Positions 32,270-42,515 of a stretch of 64,000 bases of DNA are shown piece by piece. Both the position numbers and the translations under genes were made by a program. Source of the DNA: Branchinecta lynchi (Eukaryota > Arthropoda > Branchiopoda > Anostraca > Branchinectidae); contig JAKZAP010000015.1 in NCBI GenBank assembly GCA_023053575.1, forward strand, positions 16,364,142 to 16,428,141, written 5' to 3'. Position 1 is the stretch's first letter. Each line of letters opens with the position of its first letter. Below the pieces are notes generated by a model. The model ran no database searches, was not told the DNA's origin, and saw nothing but the letters and a program-made list of their open reading frames with translations.

Positions 32270-33310
32270 AGCAGATCGGGAGCGGTATAACGAACGAATT
32301 CCGGAATGGAATAAAATTCTGGGTAGAACCACCTAAAACGACCGAACGTGCAGATGCGGACCAAACAAAGATCAGGTGAATTATCGAATTCGGTAACTAA
32401 TTAGAACCAAACGGATCTGATTAATTACCGAATTCTGAAATGGACTGCCCGAATGCGATAGAACAGATACGGACTTGAGAAAAGCCCGGTGAACAACCGA
32501 ATTCGCTAACGAGTGTGACCAAATAAATCCGTTAAATACCGAATTTGCTTAGGGACGTACCGAATGCGGTGAAATCGACTCGGACTGAACAAAAGTTGGA
32601 TGAATTGCCAATTTCGGTCACCAATCAGAACCAAATGAGTCTGATTAATGACCGAATTATTAAATGGACTGGCCGAATGCGACAGAACAGATACGGACTT
32701 GAGAAAAGTCCGATGAACAACCGAACTCGCTAACGAGTGTGACCAAATAAATCCGTTAAATACCGAATTTGCTTAGGGACATACCGAATGCGGTGAAATC
32801 GACTCGGACTGAAAAAAAGTTGGATGAATTGCCAAATTCGGTCACGAATCAGAACCAAATGAGTCTGATTAATGACCGAATTATTAAATGGACTGGCCGA
32901 ATGCGACAGAACAGATACGGACTTGAGAAAAGTCCGATGAACAACCGAACTCGCTAACGAGTGTGAACAAATAAATACGTTAAATAACCAAAAATTACGT
33001 AGGGACGTACCGAATGCGGTGAAATCGACTCGGACTGAACAAAAGTTGGATGAATTGCCAAATTCGGTCACGAATCAGAACCAAATGAGTCTGATTAATG
33101 ACCGAATTCTGAAATGGACTGCCCGAATGCGATAGAACAGATACGGACTTGAGAAAAGCCCGGTGAACAACCGAATTCGCTAACGAGTGTGACCAAATAA
33201 ATCCGTTAAATACCGAATTTGCTTAGGGACGTACCGAATGCGGTGAAATCGACACGGACTGAACAAAATGTCACATAATTACCAAATTCGATAAAGAATG
33301 GAAACCAATA
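32270..33310 (+). repeat. Satellite array, 224-bp unit built of two 112-bp halves
   Basis: TTAGGGACGTACCGAATGCG recurs with starts near 32551, 32775, 33001 and 33225, spacing 224, 226, 224. Each unit has two related halves of about 112 bp: one contains CCGTTAAATACCGAATTTGC and the other GTCTGATTAATGACCGAATT, both followed by GGAC...CCGAATGCG and CGGACT. At least four dimers are present. Reading frames through the array are by-products. Some small divergent units lie at 32270-32400. Confidence 0.9.
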
Positions 33311-33539
33311 AACAGGTAAATCGACTAATTTGGAAATGTTGGTACAAAAGATTATATAAAACAGGCATCAGGGGTTCGCTGCGATGCCCGTTTGACCAAA
33401 TTTTCGCCTTCGGTAGGAACCTCTGATGGGAATAGTGATCCCGCCCGAAGACACATTCATCTAACCAGTTCACATCCCCATGTCACGGAAATTAATAATG
33501 ATGTACAGATGGCACTTTACACAAGGGACTTGTACCGTG
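33311..33539. other. No recognisable feature
   Basis: Nothing supported. Confidence 0.3.
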
Positions 33540-33720
33540 ACCGATGAACCAGAAACAGTTTTTTCGAATTTATTAAAGTTTAATAGAAAAGGGCTAGGAT
33601 ACGACAATCTAGTTACCCATCACTTGTTCACTTAAATAATCTTGAAAACCCGATGAAAAAGCATTAGTTTGTTTTTCTAATATTTCCAAATAATCGATTA
33701 TTCCATTGTGCTTGCCGCTC
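33540..33720 (+). repeat. Dispersed repeat L, short copy
   Basis: AGGGCTAGGATACGACAATCTAGTTACCCATCAC-type sequence and CCCGATGAAAAAGCATTA match the start of the L copy at 35110. Confidence 0.6.
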
Positions 33721-35009
33721 TTTCCGTTTTTGTGATAGCTCTATGGTGCCTGGAACGTTTGGCAACAACACCAGCAGCATACAAATAAATAAACGGTGTA
33801 ACAAATAAACACAGAAGTGTATGCAGTGCCAAAAACAAGCTAATATGGCAGAACGTCGTGTCTGTTGCTGCCCGATTTTCATCAGCAGCAACTGTAGCAT
33901 CAGATGGAACACCTTTAGCAATGTCTTGGCACCTTTATTCCAGGGTTGGTGGGAGATACAGTGTTACAGGAGATACAGTTGTCTTTCAGTGCACTACACA
34001 TCAAATATAGCCCTAGTAAAATGCAGCTGAAGTATCCGTTTTGCCCCTTCAGATATGAGTCGCAGTCAGCTGTGAGGACACCAGCCTTCTTGGAAGCTTC
34101 GAGCTGGAATACGGCGAATAGAAAGTTCTCCACTTTAAGCAATTGACTCACCCTACTCACCACATTAAGCTAATACTCATTTTTCCCCTTCTAGTGAAAT
34201 ACGTAATAGTTCTGAGAAAATCTCTTCCAGGATCAGAGACGTGGGAAAGAATCTTCCTAAAACCACCTGTGGAAGAGCTGGAGATCCGTCACCAAGATAA
34301 TGCCAATCGGATCCCGGGGAATCCAAGAGGAAAAGATGTACGTGTCGTTAAATAAAGTCTGCTGATCCAAGGTATAAGCCTTGGGGACCCTGGGGGCACA
34401 GTCAGTGTCATCTAACAAAATAAGAAAAAGTTGATAGTCTTGCTTTTCTTTTGTAAGGAGATATTTGGTTTTGTTTCTTTGAATGGGGGATTATTACAGT
34501 CAGACAAAAATCCGTCACTAGGTTTCGGGAAAGGGGCGATAAGCTTTCCGGAAAAAATTCTCTATACATTCTATCGGTTCCGAAAGCCTGCGATGGAACC
34601 ATAGTTGACAGTGGTTTTAAAATTTGTTTTACAAATTGCTGCATTTCCTTAATTAGCGTTTTTAATCGAAGTTTTGTTGGCCGTTGGCTAATCCCGTTGC
34701 CTAATTTGTCGTCAAATTCCACCAAAATTCACCGTTTGCTCAATTAGCGTTTTTTTTCGACTCCGATGACCTTAACCTAGACTCCATTTCATGAACCATG
34801 CAGGTAGATTTCGAACTTTCGAGCTCACCAAGTTCGACATTCAAAATTTCAACGGAAGTAAAAAATGTAAACTAATGTGTGGTATAACATATGTTCTCGG
34901 AAAAACATGCAAAGCCGTGGATAATTTGTGGAGAGCAGATCTTAGTTTTATAGTATTCATGTAAATACTCCTTGAGCCCAAGCTGCGATTCCGATGAAAA
35001 TTTTTCCAG
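33721..35009. other. Unassigned, with family C and M scraps
   Basis: 34005-34050 (AAATATAGCCCTAGTAAAAT, then GCAGCTGAAGTATCCG) is a family C remnant. 34915-34965 has the family M words and 34970-34990 the family C tail in reverse. No gene recognised. Confidence 0.4.
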
Positions 35010-35600
35010 AATTCGTTATATGGTAAGTTTTAATAGCATACAGTAGTAACTGTTACAACTGCATACTACTATTAGCAAGACAGGATGCTATGGGGCAATA
35101 CTGCTTAAAGTTTAACTGAAAAGGGCTGGGATAGAAAAATCTAGTTACCCATCACTTATTCACTAAACTTGGCTTGAAGACCCGCTGAAAATGCATTACT
35201 ATGTTGTTCTGCTATTCACGAATAATCCATTTTCAAATAGTGGAATTTCCGTGCGATTTGTGGTACCTCAATGCGCTAGTATCTGTGTTTTACAATTTTT
35301 CAGAAAGATTTACGATTTTTTTTTAATTCAGGAACCAAGCAGTCTTCACCAAGTTCACCACCGCCCTCTGAAAACCCACGTTTGTGTTGAGATCAAAATT
35401 TCCCGCGCCATAGTATAATTTACGTTGTGGGGACGGCCACAGATATTCTGAACGTCCTAACTAGAGTAGATAACGGAAAATAAAAAAAAATCCCCTATCA
35501 AAATCCAAATTATTCAGTGTATTCCGTTATATGACACACAAATAAGTTGGCTTATCAGTTAAACTTTAAGATTGGCCAAGTCTGAGGCACATTAAATGAC
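35010..35600 (+). repeat. Dispersed repeat L, copy 3 (empty MITE site)
   Basis: Long match to 16060-17100 without the MITE: the site reads CGCGCCATAGTATAATTTAC. It ends near CAGTTAAACTTTAAGATTGG, the complement of the beginning, so L may have inverted ends. Confidence 0.65.
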
Positions 35601-35825
35601 AGTACCCTGTCTGTAGAGACAGGTGACTCCAAAATCAAAATGCAAAAGAATCTCTACCCTTTCGACGACCAAGCCGAACAGCAAAAACAGCAGCCGCGTG
35701 TCCAGAATGAAATCACAGCACCAGCTTCAACTCCAACCAATTTTCAGAGAAGAAGGTCACAAAATCAGATATTTCAGGAAGAATCTTTAATTGTTTCTTC
35801 AGTTCATTTTCCATCGTTTTGGCTT
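35601..35825. other. Unassigned; open frame upstream of ribozyme
   Basis: An ATG-started frame at 35640-35927 is Gln/Pro-rich at first but runs straight through the ribozyme, so I do not call it coding. Confidence 0.25.
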
Positions 35826-35869
35826 GAGCCTGAAGAGGACCCTTGCCAAGAAGGGCCGAAATATAGCTC
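35826..35869 (+). ncRNA. Hammerhead ribozyme, complete core and matched stem I
   Basis: Order: GAGC (35826-35829), CTGAAGA, stem II GGACCCTT/AAGGGCC, GAAA (35858-35861), TATA, GCTC (35866-35869). GAGC pairs fully with GCTC, giving a perfect four-pair stem I. All required core bases fit (CUGANGA, GAAA, U16.1, H17 = A). Predicted cut after 35865. Stem III is only the AUAU palindrome, as in Penelope-type and retrozyme hammerheads that act as dimers. It is the best candidate for activity in the window. Confidence 0.78.
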
Positions 35870-36012
35870 TAATAAAATGCAGCTGACTTATCTGTTTTGC
35901 ACCGTCAAATATAATATCCTATGCTAGTACAACTATCATACAACTACGGAGGCTACAAACTTTTCTTCGGGATTGCAGGTTCCTTTCTTCTCCCACGCTG
36001 CCCCTGAAGCTC

Positions 36013-36060
36013 GATAGCCTGACGAGGACCCTTCACAAGAAGGGCCGAGATATTGCTGCC
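36013..36060 (+). ncRNA. Hammerhead motif, core mutated
   Basis: Order: GATAGC, CTGACGA, GGACCCTT-CACAAG-AAGGGCC, GAGA, TATT, GCTGCC. Everything fits except that GAAA has become GAGA (A14 to G), which should abolish cleavage. Its cut site would be at 36054, exactly 189 nt after that of the upstream motif and in the same direction. Confidence 0.7.
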
Positions 36061-36772
36061 AAAGTATCGTAGCTGACGTATTTTTTGGATATAGTATTCA
36101 TATAGTCTTATATATTCGAACATAAATAGTAATTAGTGTGAGGTGTGCTTTAGTAGTAGCAGAATAGTTTTAATTAGCAAGACAATCGAAGATATATAAA
36201 TAGCACGGCAAAAGCACTGCTTGCGAGGATGTGCTAGAACGGTTCTAAGCAATTACTGTAAATTTTGCAAAATGTCTCTTGTTACCTCACAAGGACTTGC
36301 GGGGTCACTGTTCCTATTTTTACGGTGGTGTCACCTTCACCCCGCATTGCCGCATTGTTCACTTGTGCCGCCGTTAGGCAGCATTAGTGCCTTTCCGTGC
36401 AGTATCTTTAATCTTGTATACTATCCTGACTCTATATTATTTTACTAACTCTATGTTCATGACTCACCCGCCGGGGATGAGTCATCTTCTTCCACACACT
36501 TCTTTTCCGGGCCTCGACCGGGAACAACCCTTTTACCTAAAGGTTGTTTATTTTATAAGTACAGTTCATACCAGACAATAAAACCTTTTGTTTATTTACG
36601 GACCTTAGGTCATTGTTATGAGTCTTGTCTAAAGCTCCTTAGAGTGGGCTGGCCTGTAGGGCCTAGTGTATCATGGGTGGTCTATAGCCTATTGTGGTTC
36701 GGTACACAAACCTTAGTGTGAATCGACTGGGGGAATCCACAATGAACGCGTGAAGTCTGCACGTGTAGTAGG
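36061..36772. other. Unassigned, with family M-like start
   Basis: 36090-36155 (ATAGTATTCATATAG, GTGTGAGGTGTGCTTTAG) resembles the end of repeat M. Nothing coding. Confidence 0.35.
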
Positions 36773-37182
36773 CAGAGATGGGCGAATCCGATCATGAAAG
36801 GATTCGAATTCGAACCCGAATCCAGGGCTAGATACGAAGCCGATTCCGAATCCGAATCCACCATTTCATGCTGAAGATTGGGTTTAAAAATCAGAGGTGA
36901 CAAAAAGCACTTATATCTAAGGTATCAGATAGCGTGATCGATTACTGAGGATGGTTGGAGGTGGAGAACAAAAAGTTGGATTGCCTAGGCACACTGTGTA
37001 AAAATTGGGAAAACGGAAACTGGAAGGATGAAGTCTAGGAATTTGAGCGGATTCTTAAAACTGAGGGTTTCGAATCAGAGTACGAATTCGAATCCAGCCT
37101 GACAAGCAGAAGATTCGAATCCGGTCAAAAGGACGAATTTTGGATTCGAATACGAATCCGGATTCGGATTCGCCTATTTCTG
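36773..37182. mobile_element. hAT-type MITE, complete, perfect 8-bp duplication
   Basis: Ends CAGAGATGGGCGAATCCG and CGGATTCGCCTATTTCTG. Direct repeats GTAGTAGG at 36765-36772 and 37183-37190. Inside are GGATTCGAATCC-type palindromes. No coding frame. A truncated relative is at 1216-1568. Confidence 0.94.
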
Positions 37183-37380
37183 GTAGTAGGCCACCAGGCG
37201 CCCTAGGCTGTCCTGACTCAGACTGTATCTAAGGACATTTGCCATCTATGTCCGGCCTACTACACCCCTCGCCATAACATCAGGTTGAGAGTGCTTCTTC
37301 AACATACAAATACAGTCGTCGTAATGCTATGGCCGGCTTCTACCAGACTATTGTAGTGGTTTCGAACTCTGTTCACATGC
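37183..37380. other. tRNA-like flank
   Basis: 37325-37380 (CTATTGTAGTGGTTT-GAACTCTGTTCACA) is shared with the flank of the other tRNA-like sequence. Nothing else. Confidence 0.4.
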
Positions 37381-37454
37381 CCCTAGGTAGCTCAAATGGT
37401 AAGAGGACCTGCCTTGTAAATAGAGGGTCCTGGGTTCAAATCCCGGCTGAGGAG
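37381..37454 (+). tRNA. tRNA-Thr(UGU)-like sequence, copy 2
   Basis: Same anticodon loop CTTGTAA and T arm GGGTTCAAATCCC as copy 1. The acceptor CCCTAGG has more mismatches and the anticodon stem is weakened (CTGC facing ATAG), so this copy is probably a pseudogene. It ends 80 bases before the S4 exon of the KCNQ1-like gene, on the opposite strand. Confidence 0.6.
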
Positions 37455-37522
37455 CATTTTTGTCTTTCAGTTATAATGTCGATTTCGTCAAATTAAGAGA
37501 ATTGAAGGACGTTTATGCATCA

Positions 37523-37732
<210 letters not shown>

Positions 37733-37759
37733 TTATCTTAAAAGATCCGTGGTACCTAA

Positions 37760-38075
37760 AATAACAATGTAACCTACTTCCGTAACTACATTCATTGATT
37801 CTTATACCCAAAGACTTAAATATTATATGTTATATTCTGAACTTACTAAATACTCCTCATTAATCTTTGCTGTTGCCACGATGCAGAATCTTCCAGTCGC
37901 ATTTTGCTCCCGTACCGTCCAGTGTTCGATATCATGCTATTGATGTGTAAAACCAATCGCGACGCTTGAAACAGCCAAAGCCGTGGGTATTTGGTTAAAA
38001 GCAGAGCTTAGTTTTATAGTATTCAGATGGTTTTGAATACTAGAACACAAACCGTTAAAAGTGCGAGGTGTGCTT
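37760..38075 (+). repeat. Dispersed repeat M, diverged copy
   Basis: Contains AAACAGCCAAAGCCGTGGGT, AGCAGAGCTTAGTTTTATAG and GTGCGAGGTGTGCTTTAAG. Same order as in 4128-4425. Confidence 0.55.
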
Positions 38076-38129
38076 TAAGTTGCACTCCTAGCGAGATACA
38101 GTGAGCGACCATCCTGAAGAGTCTCCGGC

Positions 38130-38285
38130 TGGTTTGTAGCTTGGTTGGTAGATGTAATGTTACATCGGCTCACTGGCACTCCAGTCTAGCCGACATTCAG
38201 CACTTTTCCAGTCATCTTCCACGCCTTTTTGAAGCCATCCAATGTGGAAGCAGATTTTTCCAGAGTGGTACGCTCCGTACAAAGA
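38130..38285 (-). pseudogene. LINE ORF2 C-terminal fragment, minus strand
   Basis: Reverse-strand relative of 11659-11841. VRSVPLWKNL, LDGFKK and the following GCCAGTGAGCCGATGTAAC are recognisable across frame shifts. Confidence 0.65.
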
Positions 38286-38307
38286 AAGGGCCCAAAAATG
38301 GAGTGTA

Positions 38308-39246
38308 ATTTTTGGGATCCAAAAACGTAAGTGGAGGGATACCTATGACATCGCAAAAGTTGTCCGTCCGTCCAACTGTAAGCACGATAACTCTCGAAGG
38401 GAATGAGATATTTTGATGAAACTTGGTATGAGGATTGTTTGGGTCAAGGGTAAGGTCGAGTTCGTAGATGGGCTCTGTAGCCGTATATTTGGGGGTGGGG
38501 GAGGGGGTTCAATTTAAGGGACAAACAAAATATTTTTAAACAGCTAATGTGATAGTCGATTATGTGGTAAGAAGACATGCTGAGCACGATGGTGACAATC
38601 ATTTTCTCGCCGGACAAGTAGTTCGTCCGGAATCCGGCCGAAACCAGAAAGTTGGTTAAAAGTAACAGTTTCATTTGAAGTTGATTAAATGTTTGATGTA
38701 TGGGTAAGAAGACATGCTGAACCCGATGGTGAAAACCATTTTTTCGCTGGACAATTAGTTCGCCTGTAATCCGGCCAAAACCGGAAAATATGTTAAAAGT
38801 AAAAGCTTTATCAGAAGTTGATTAGATGATATATTTAGGGTAAGAAGAGACGCTGAGTCTGTATATAATGATCATTTTTTACCCGGACATATAATTAGTC
38901 CGGAATCCGGTTCGTACCCGCATTTTTTTTAAGTCAAAATGTTATTTAAATTTGATTAGATTTCTTTACAGGGATAAGGAGATACGCCGGCTTCGTTTCT
39001 GAATTTTTCTTTATTTGCTGGACAGTAGTTCGCTCGGAATTCGGGCGAAACCGCAAATTTGGCAGTAGTAAAGCAGGAAGTTTCGGTCAATATCGTCAAA
39101 ATAGATATGGCTTATAGAGGTATAGATAGGTAGATAGAATATCTGAACTCGGTTTTCTCTGACGATTAGCCTGGCGAAGACAAGACCGAATTGTCTGGAT
39201 CAAATCTTAGATTTTTGGGATCCCATCGACACCTTTGGTCTTGTTT
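38308..39246 (+). repeat. Family A repeat, copy 5
   Basis: Begins TTTTTGGGATCCAAAAACGT and ends TTTTTGGGATCCCATCG...GGTCTTGTT. Several 137-bp-type units remain (GTAAGAAGACATGCTGA at about 38568 and 38705, 137 apart). Confidence 0.85.
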
Positions 39247-39264
39247 TTACAGGCTTTAACCTGT

Positions 39265-39355
39265 GATCTTTGTATTTTTTTGTACTTTTGGGTCAGACCA
39301 GCGGGACCCCCCCCCCCCCCCAAAAAAAAAAAAAAAAAAAATTTCTGGATCTAGA
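39265..39355. mobile_element. hAT-type MITE fragment with C and A runs
   Basis: TTTTTTGTACTTTTGGGTC, a C run (39307-39321), an A run and then CTGGATCTAGACCTGC match the right half of the element at 62134-62317. The left half is missing. Confidence 0.55.
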
Positions 39356-39725
39356 CCTGCTTGCAGCTACACTGTAAAAAGTCCCTCCTACACTGGACTT
39401 TAGTGGTTGCATATCACAGAATTCGGCGATTTTTATTCCGAATTCGGAGAGTTCAAATCCCATACAGGTTAAAACAGTAGAATTCAAAATACTGCAGACT
39501 ATGATAACTTAATCTGCAGTATTTCAGTGTAAAACCACAAATTCAGCTTAGTCTTTCTTCCTTTCCACAGAGGTTATTTTCCTAGAATAGCGATTATCCC
39601 ATCCGGCTCCTAAAATTCATTAGTCCACGAACTTGCTCTGCATGTTCGCAATTAATATTTGATGAGCACGAAAGTTAGTCATTAATAATGAAAATGACGG
39701 CAAAGACATTACGCAAGCGACTTAC
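39356..39725. other. Intron DNA next to the S2 exon
   Basis: 39380-39540 has inverted words around ACTGCAG (AATACTGCAGAC and CTGCAGTATTTC). The donor GTAAGT of the next exon is at 39720-39725. Nothing else. Confidence 0.4.
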
Positions 39726-39852
39726 CTATGATGCATATCGGTTTCCGTGCAAAGCGGACCCTTCCCCACGTCCCCATGTATTTGGATCGGCAGCCAGCTG
39801 ACCACAGACGAAGTACGTATTCCACACCGAAGAACAAGACTAGTGCCATTTC
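39726..39852 (-). CDS. KCNQ1-like channel, exon for S2
   Basis: 127 bp with acceptor TTTTTTAG and donor GTAAGT. Peptide starts [17 protein letters not shown] and continues [20 protein letters not shown], ending PICII plus one base of Asp. S2 keeps its conserved Glu (in GVEYV) for pairing with S4 arginines. The S2-S3 loop with WGR and RFARKP is the KCNQ family signature. The length 127 equals that of the vertebrate exon from memory. It enters at phase 0 after YWM of the S1 exon. Confidence 0.98.
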
Positions 39853-40167
39853 CTAAAAAAAATGTGTTCAGTAGCCTATATGTATTAGACGATAGCTAAA
39901 AATGGAAAGTCAGCTAAGTTGTTCAATGAAGGATATATTTATGGCCCAAAAAACACCACGTACCCGACACATTTAATTTTTTTAATCAGAAGATCAACTC
40001 CATCTGTGTCACAATTATTGCAATCACAGTTCCTCGTCTTCTTCCAGTCCCTTTCCGTGATTTCTCTTTCTTTTATCAATCACCAGGTCCTACACCTTCA
40101 TAGGAGTGCTACCTTATACTTCCGACCTTTTGTCCCTGATCCCCGCAGTTACCTAGCCAAATCAGAC
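39853..40167. other. Intron DNA, unassigned
   Basis: No repeat or gene recognised. Confidence 0.35.
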
Positions 40168-40556
40168 ATTTTTGGGGGATCCCAAAACGTAAGTTGAGGG
40201 ATACCTATGACATCGCAAAAATGTACGTCTGTCCGTCCGTCCGTCTGTCCGTCTGTAAGCACGATAACTCTCGAAGGCAATGAGATATTTTGATGAAACT
40301 TGGTGTGAGGATTCGTTGAGTCAAGGGTAAGGTCAAGTTCGTAGATGGGCTATGTAGCTCCATATTTAGGGGTGGGGGAGGGTTCAAATTAAGAGACAAA
40401 CAAAATATTTTTAAATAGCTAATGTGATAGTCGATTATGAGGTAAGAATGCATGCTGAGAACGATAGTGAAAACCATTTTCAAGCCGGACAAGTAGTTCG
40501 TCCGGAATCCGGCAAAAAACGGAAAATTGGTTAAAAGTAAAAGTTTTATTTGAAGG
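40168..40556 (+). repeat. Family A repeat, copy 6, cut by minisatellite element
   Basis: Intact 5' end (GGGGGATCCCAAAACGTAAG, a run of four GTCYGTC) and the first 137-bp-type unit, then it stops at TTTGAAG where the GTCAGTT element begins. Confidence 0.82.
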
Positions 40557-40880
40557 GGTCGCTGTCACTACCGCAACACGTCAGTTCACATAAACGTCAG
40601 TTCGCCTAAACGAAAAATCCGACAGTTCGTCAACACGTCAGTTCCCTTACACGTCAGTTCCACTACACGTCAGTTCTTCTACACGTCAGTTCACCTAAAC
40701 GTCAGTTGCACTACACGTCAGTTCGCCTACCGTCAGTTGACATAAACGTCAGTTGACATAAACGTCAATTGACATAAACGTCAGTTGACATAAACGTCAG
40801 TTGACATAAACGTCAGTTGACATAAACGTCAGTTGACATAAACGTCACTTCGCCTACAAAATCCGTCACCACCCCCAGAG
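40557..40880 (+). repeat. Family F element with 16-bp minisatellite
   Basis: Framed by GGTCGCTGTCACTACC and AAAATCCGTCACCACC. Inside are about 18 units of GTCAGTTGACATAAAC (16 bp) and variants with GTCAGTTC-CCTACAC. The last seven are nearly identical. The same frame words occur at 47505-47610. Related sequence in reverse is at 48640-48800 and 50790-50930. No coding frame. Confidence 0.88.
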
Positions 40881-41241
40881 ATTCAGACCCGCCTATTAGT
40901 TCGAAGTCGACTGGGTCACCGAAAGCAATTAAGCAGAGGGAATAAAACCCAGGGGATTAATAAGAAGAAGCCGACATTTGCGCATATTGATGAGGGTAAA
41001 ATTAGTTAAGAATCACCGGGAGCTTGCAATCAGATGCGGCAGACGGGGCTAGTCAAACGAAAACTGAAAAATATGAGGTGAACGTATAATTAAACACAAA
41101 TAAGGGCTTAACAACCATCGCAAGATGAAGCACCAAAATGTGCCAGTGATTCTCAATCTTTTCTGAAAGGGTACCGGAAACAGTGAGGGACGAACTCTTT
41201 TCTCTTGGCTCTTGGCCAGTGCTTCCTCTATTGTCTTCAAA
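40881..41241. other. Intron DNA, unassigned
   Basis: Nothing recognised. Confidence 0.35.
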
Positions 41242-42270
41242 CAAGACCAAAGGTTTCGACGGGATCCCACAAATTTCATATCTGATCCAGACAGTTGGAT
41301 CTTGTAGATAAATATCCGGTCTTCGCCAACCAGTTTTAACTGGAATTTAGAAATAGAGAGACGTGGATTCAGCTTGCGTGTTTACTCCTGTAAGTCGTAT
41401 ATACTTTGACGAAATTGATCAAAACTTCCAGCTGCCTTACTGCTCACATATTTTCCGGTTTCTGCCTGGTTCTTGGCGAGCTTCTTGTCCGTTATGTACA
41501 TATACTACCTTACAATATACTACAGATAAAACTTTAACTTTTAACGAATCTTCAGGTTTTGGCCGGAGCCCGAACTATTTGTCCGGCGTGGAATATTGAC
41601 ACATAAGTTCAGCATGCCTCCTTACCACTACACCCATCCTCTAATCAACTTCAGATAAAAACGTTTACTTTTTCAAAACTTTACTTTTTCAGCCGGATTC
41701 CGGGAGAATATGTCCGGGTAGAAAATAATTGCCATATGCGGATGCACCATGTCTTCTTAAGCCTGAATCGAACATCTAATCAAGCTCAAATACAACTTTT
41801 AAGTTGTACAAATTTTCCGGTTTGGGCCGGATCCCAGGCGAACTACTTGTCCGGCGAAAAAAAAAATGTTTAATACGTGTTCAGTGTGTCTTCTTACCCC
41901 TAAATTGAACCTCAAATTTACTTCAGATTAAACATTTCTTTTTCAGAAATTTTCCTGTTTTTGCCGGATTCACGGTGAACTACTTGTCCGGCGAGAAAAT
42001 AATTTTCATATTCGGATTCAGCATTTCTCCTTAATTCTGAATCGATTATCTTATTAGATTCTAAAATATTTTTTCGTCCCTTAAATTGACCCCCTCCCGA
42101 CCCCTAAATATAGGGCTACAGACCCCATCTTCGAAACTGACCTGTACTTTGACCCAAAGATTCTTTATGCCAAATTTGAACGAAATATCTCGACCCCTAC
42201 GAGAGTTATCGTGCTAACAGAGGAGAGACGGCCAACTCTTACGAAGTCATAGGTGCGGGATCCCAAAAAG
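41242..42270 (-). repeat. Family A repeat, copy 7, minus strand
   Basis: From CAAGACCAAAGGTTTCGACG to GGGATCCCAAAAAG. Five to six degenerate units; the GACAGACGGAC run is damaged. Confidence 0.82.
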
Positions 42271-42515
42271 TAGAATTTTCTGTTAATTGATAGTAATGCA
42301 ATCACCAGTCCCATTCACAAGTTAGTTCTTAATGAGCCTTTTACTTTCAAGCCCCCCTTCAGAATAAATAAAAAAAGTAAAAAAAATATATTTCTGTCTG
42401 CTAAAATAAAAAGTTTCTAATATAGAGCCACATTATCCACAATAGAGCCTAACATCAATAAATTTTCTCCCCAGAAATAGCTATTATTCCAATAGCTCCG
42501 AAAAATTCATAAAAA
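42271..42515. other. No recognisable feature
   Basis: AT-rich spacer between families A and B. Confidence 0.3.

Noticed and set aside
32545..33071. Frames of 62 to 113 codons in the satellite
   Set aside because: Identical peptides recur with the 224-bp period; they follow the tandem repeat.
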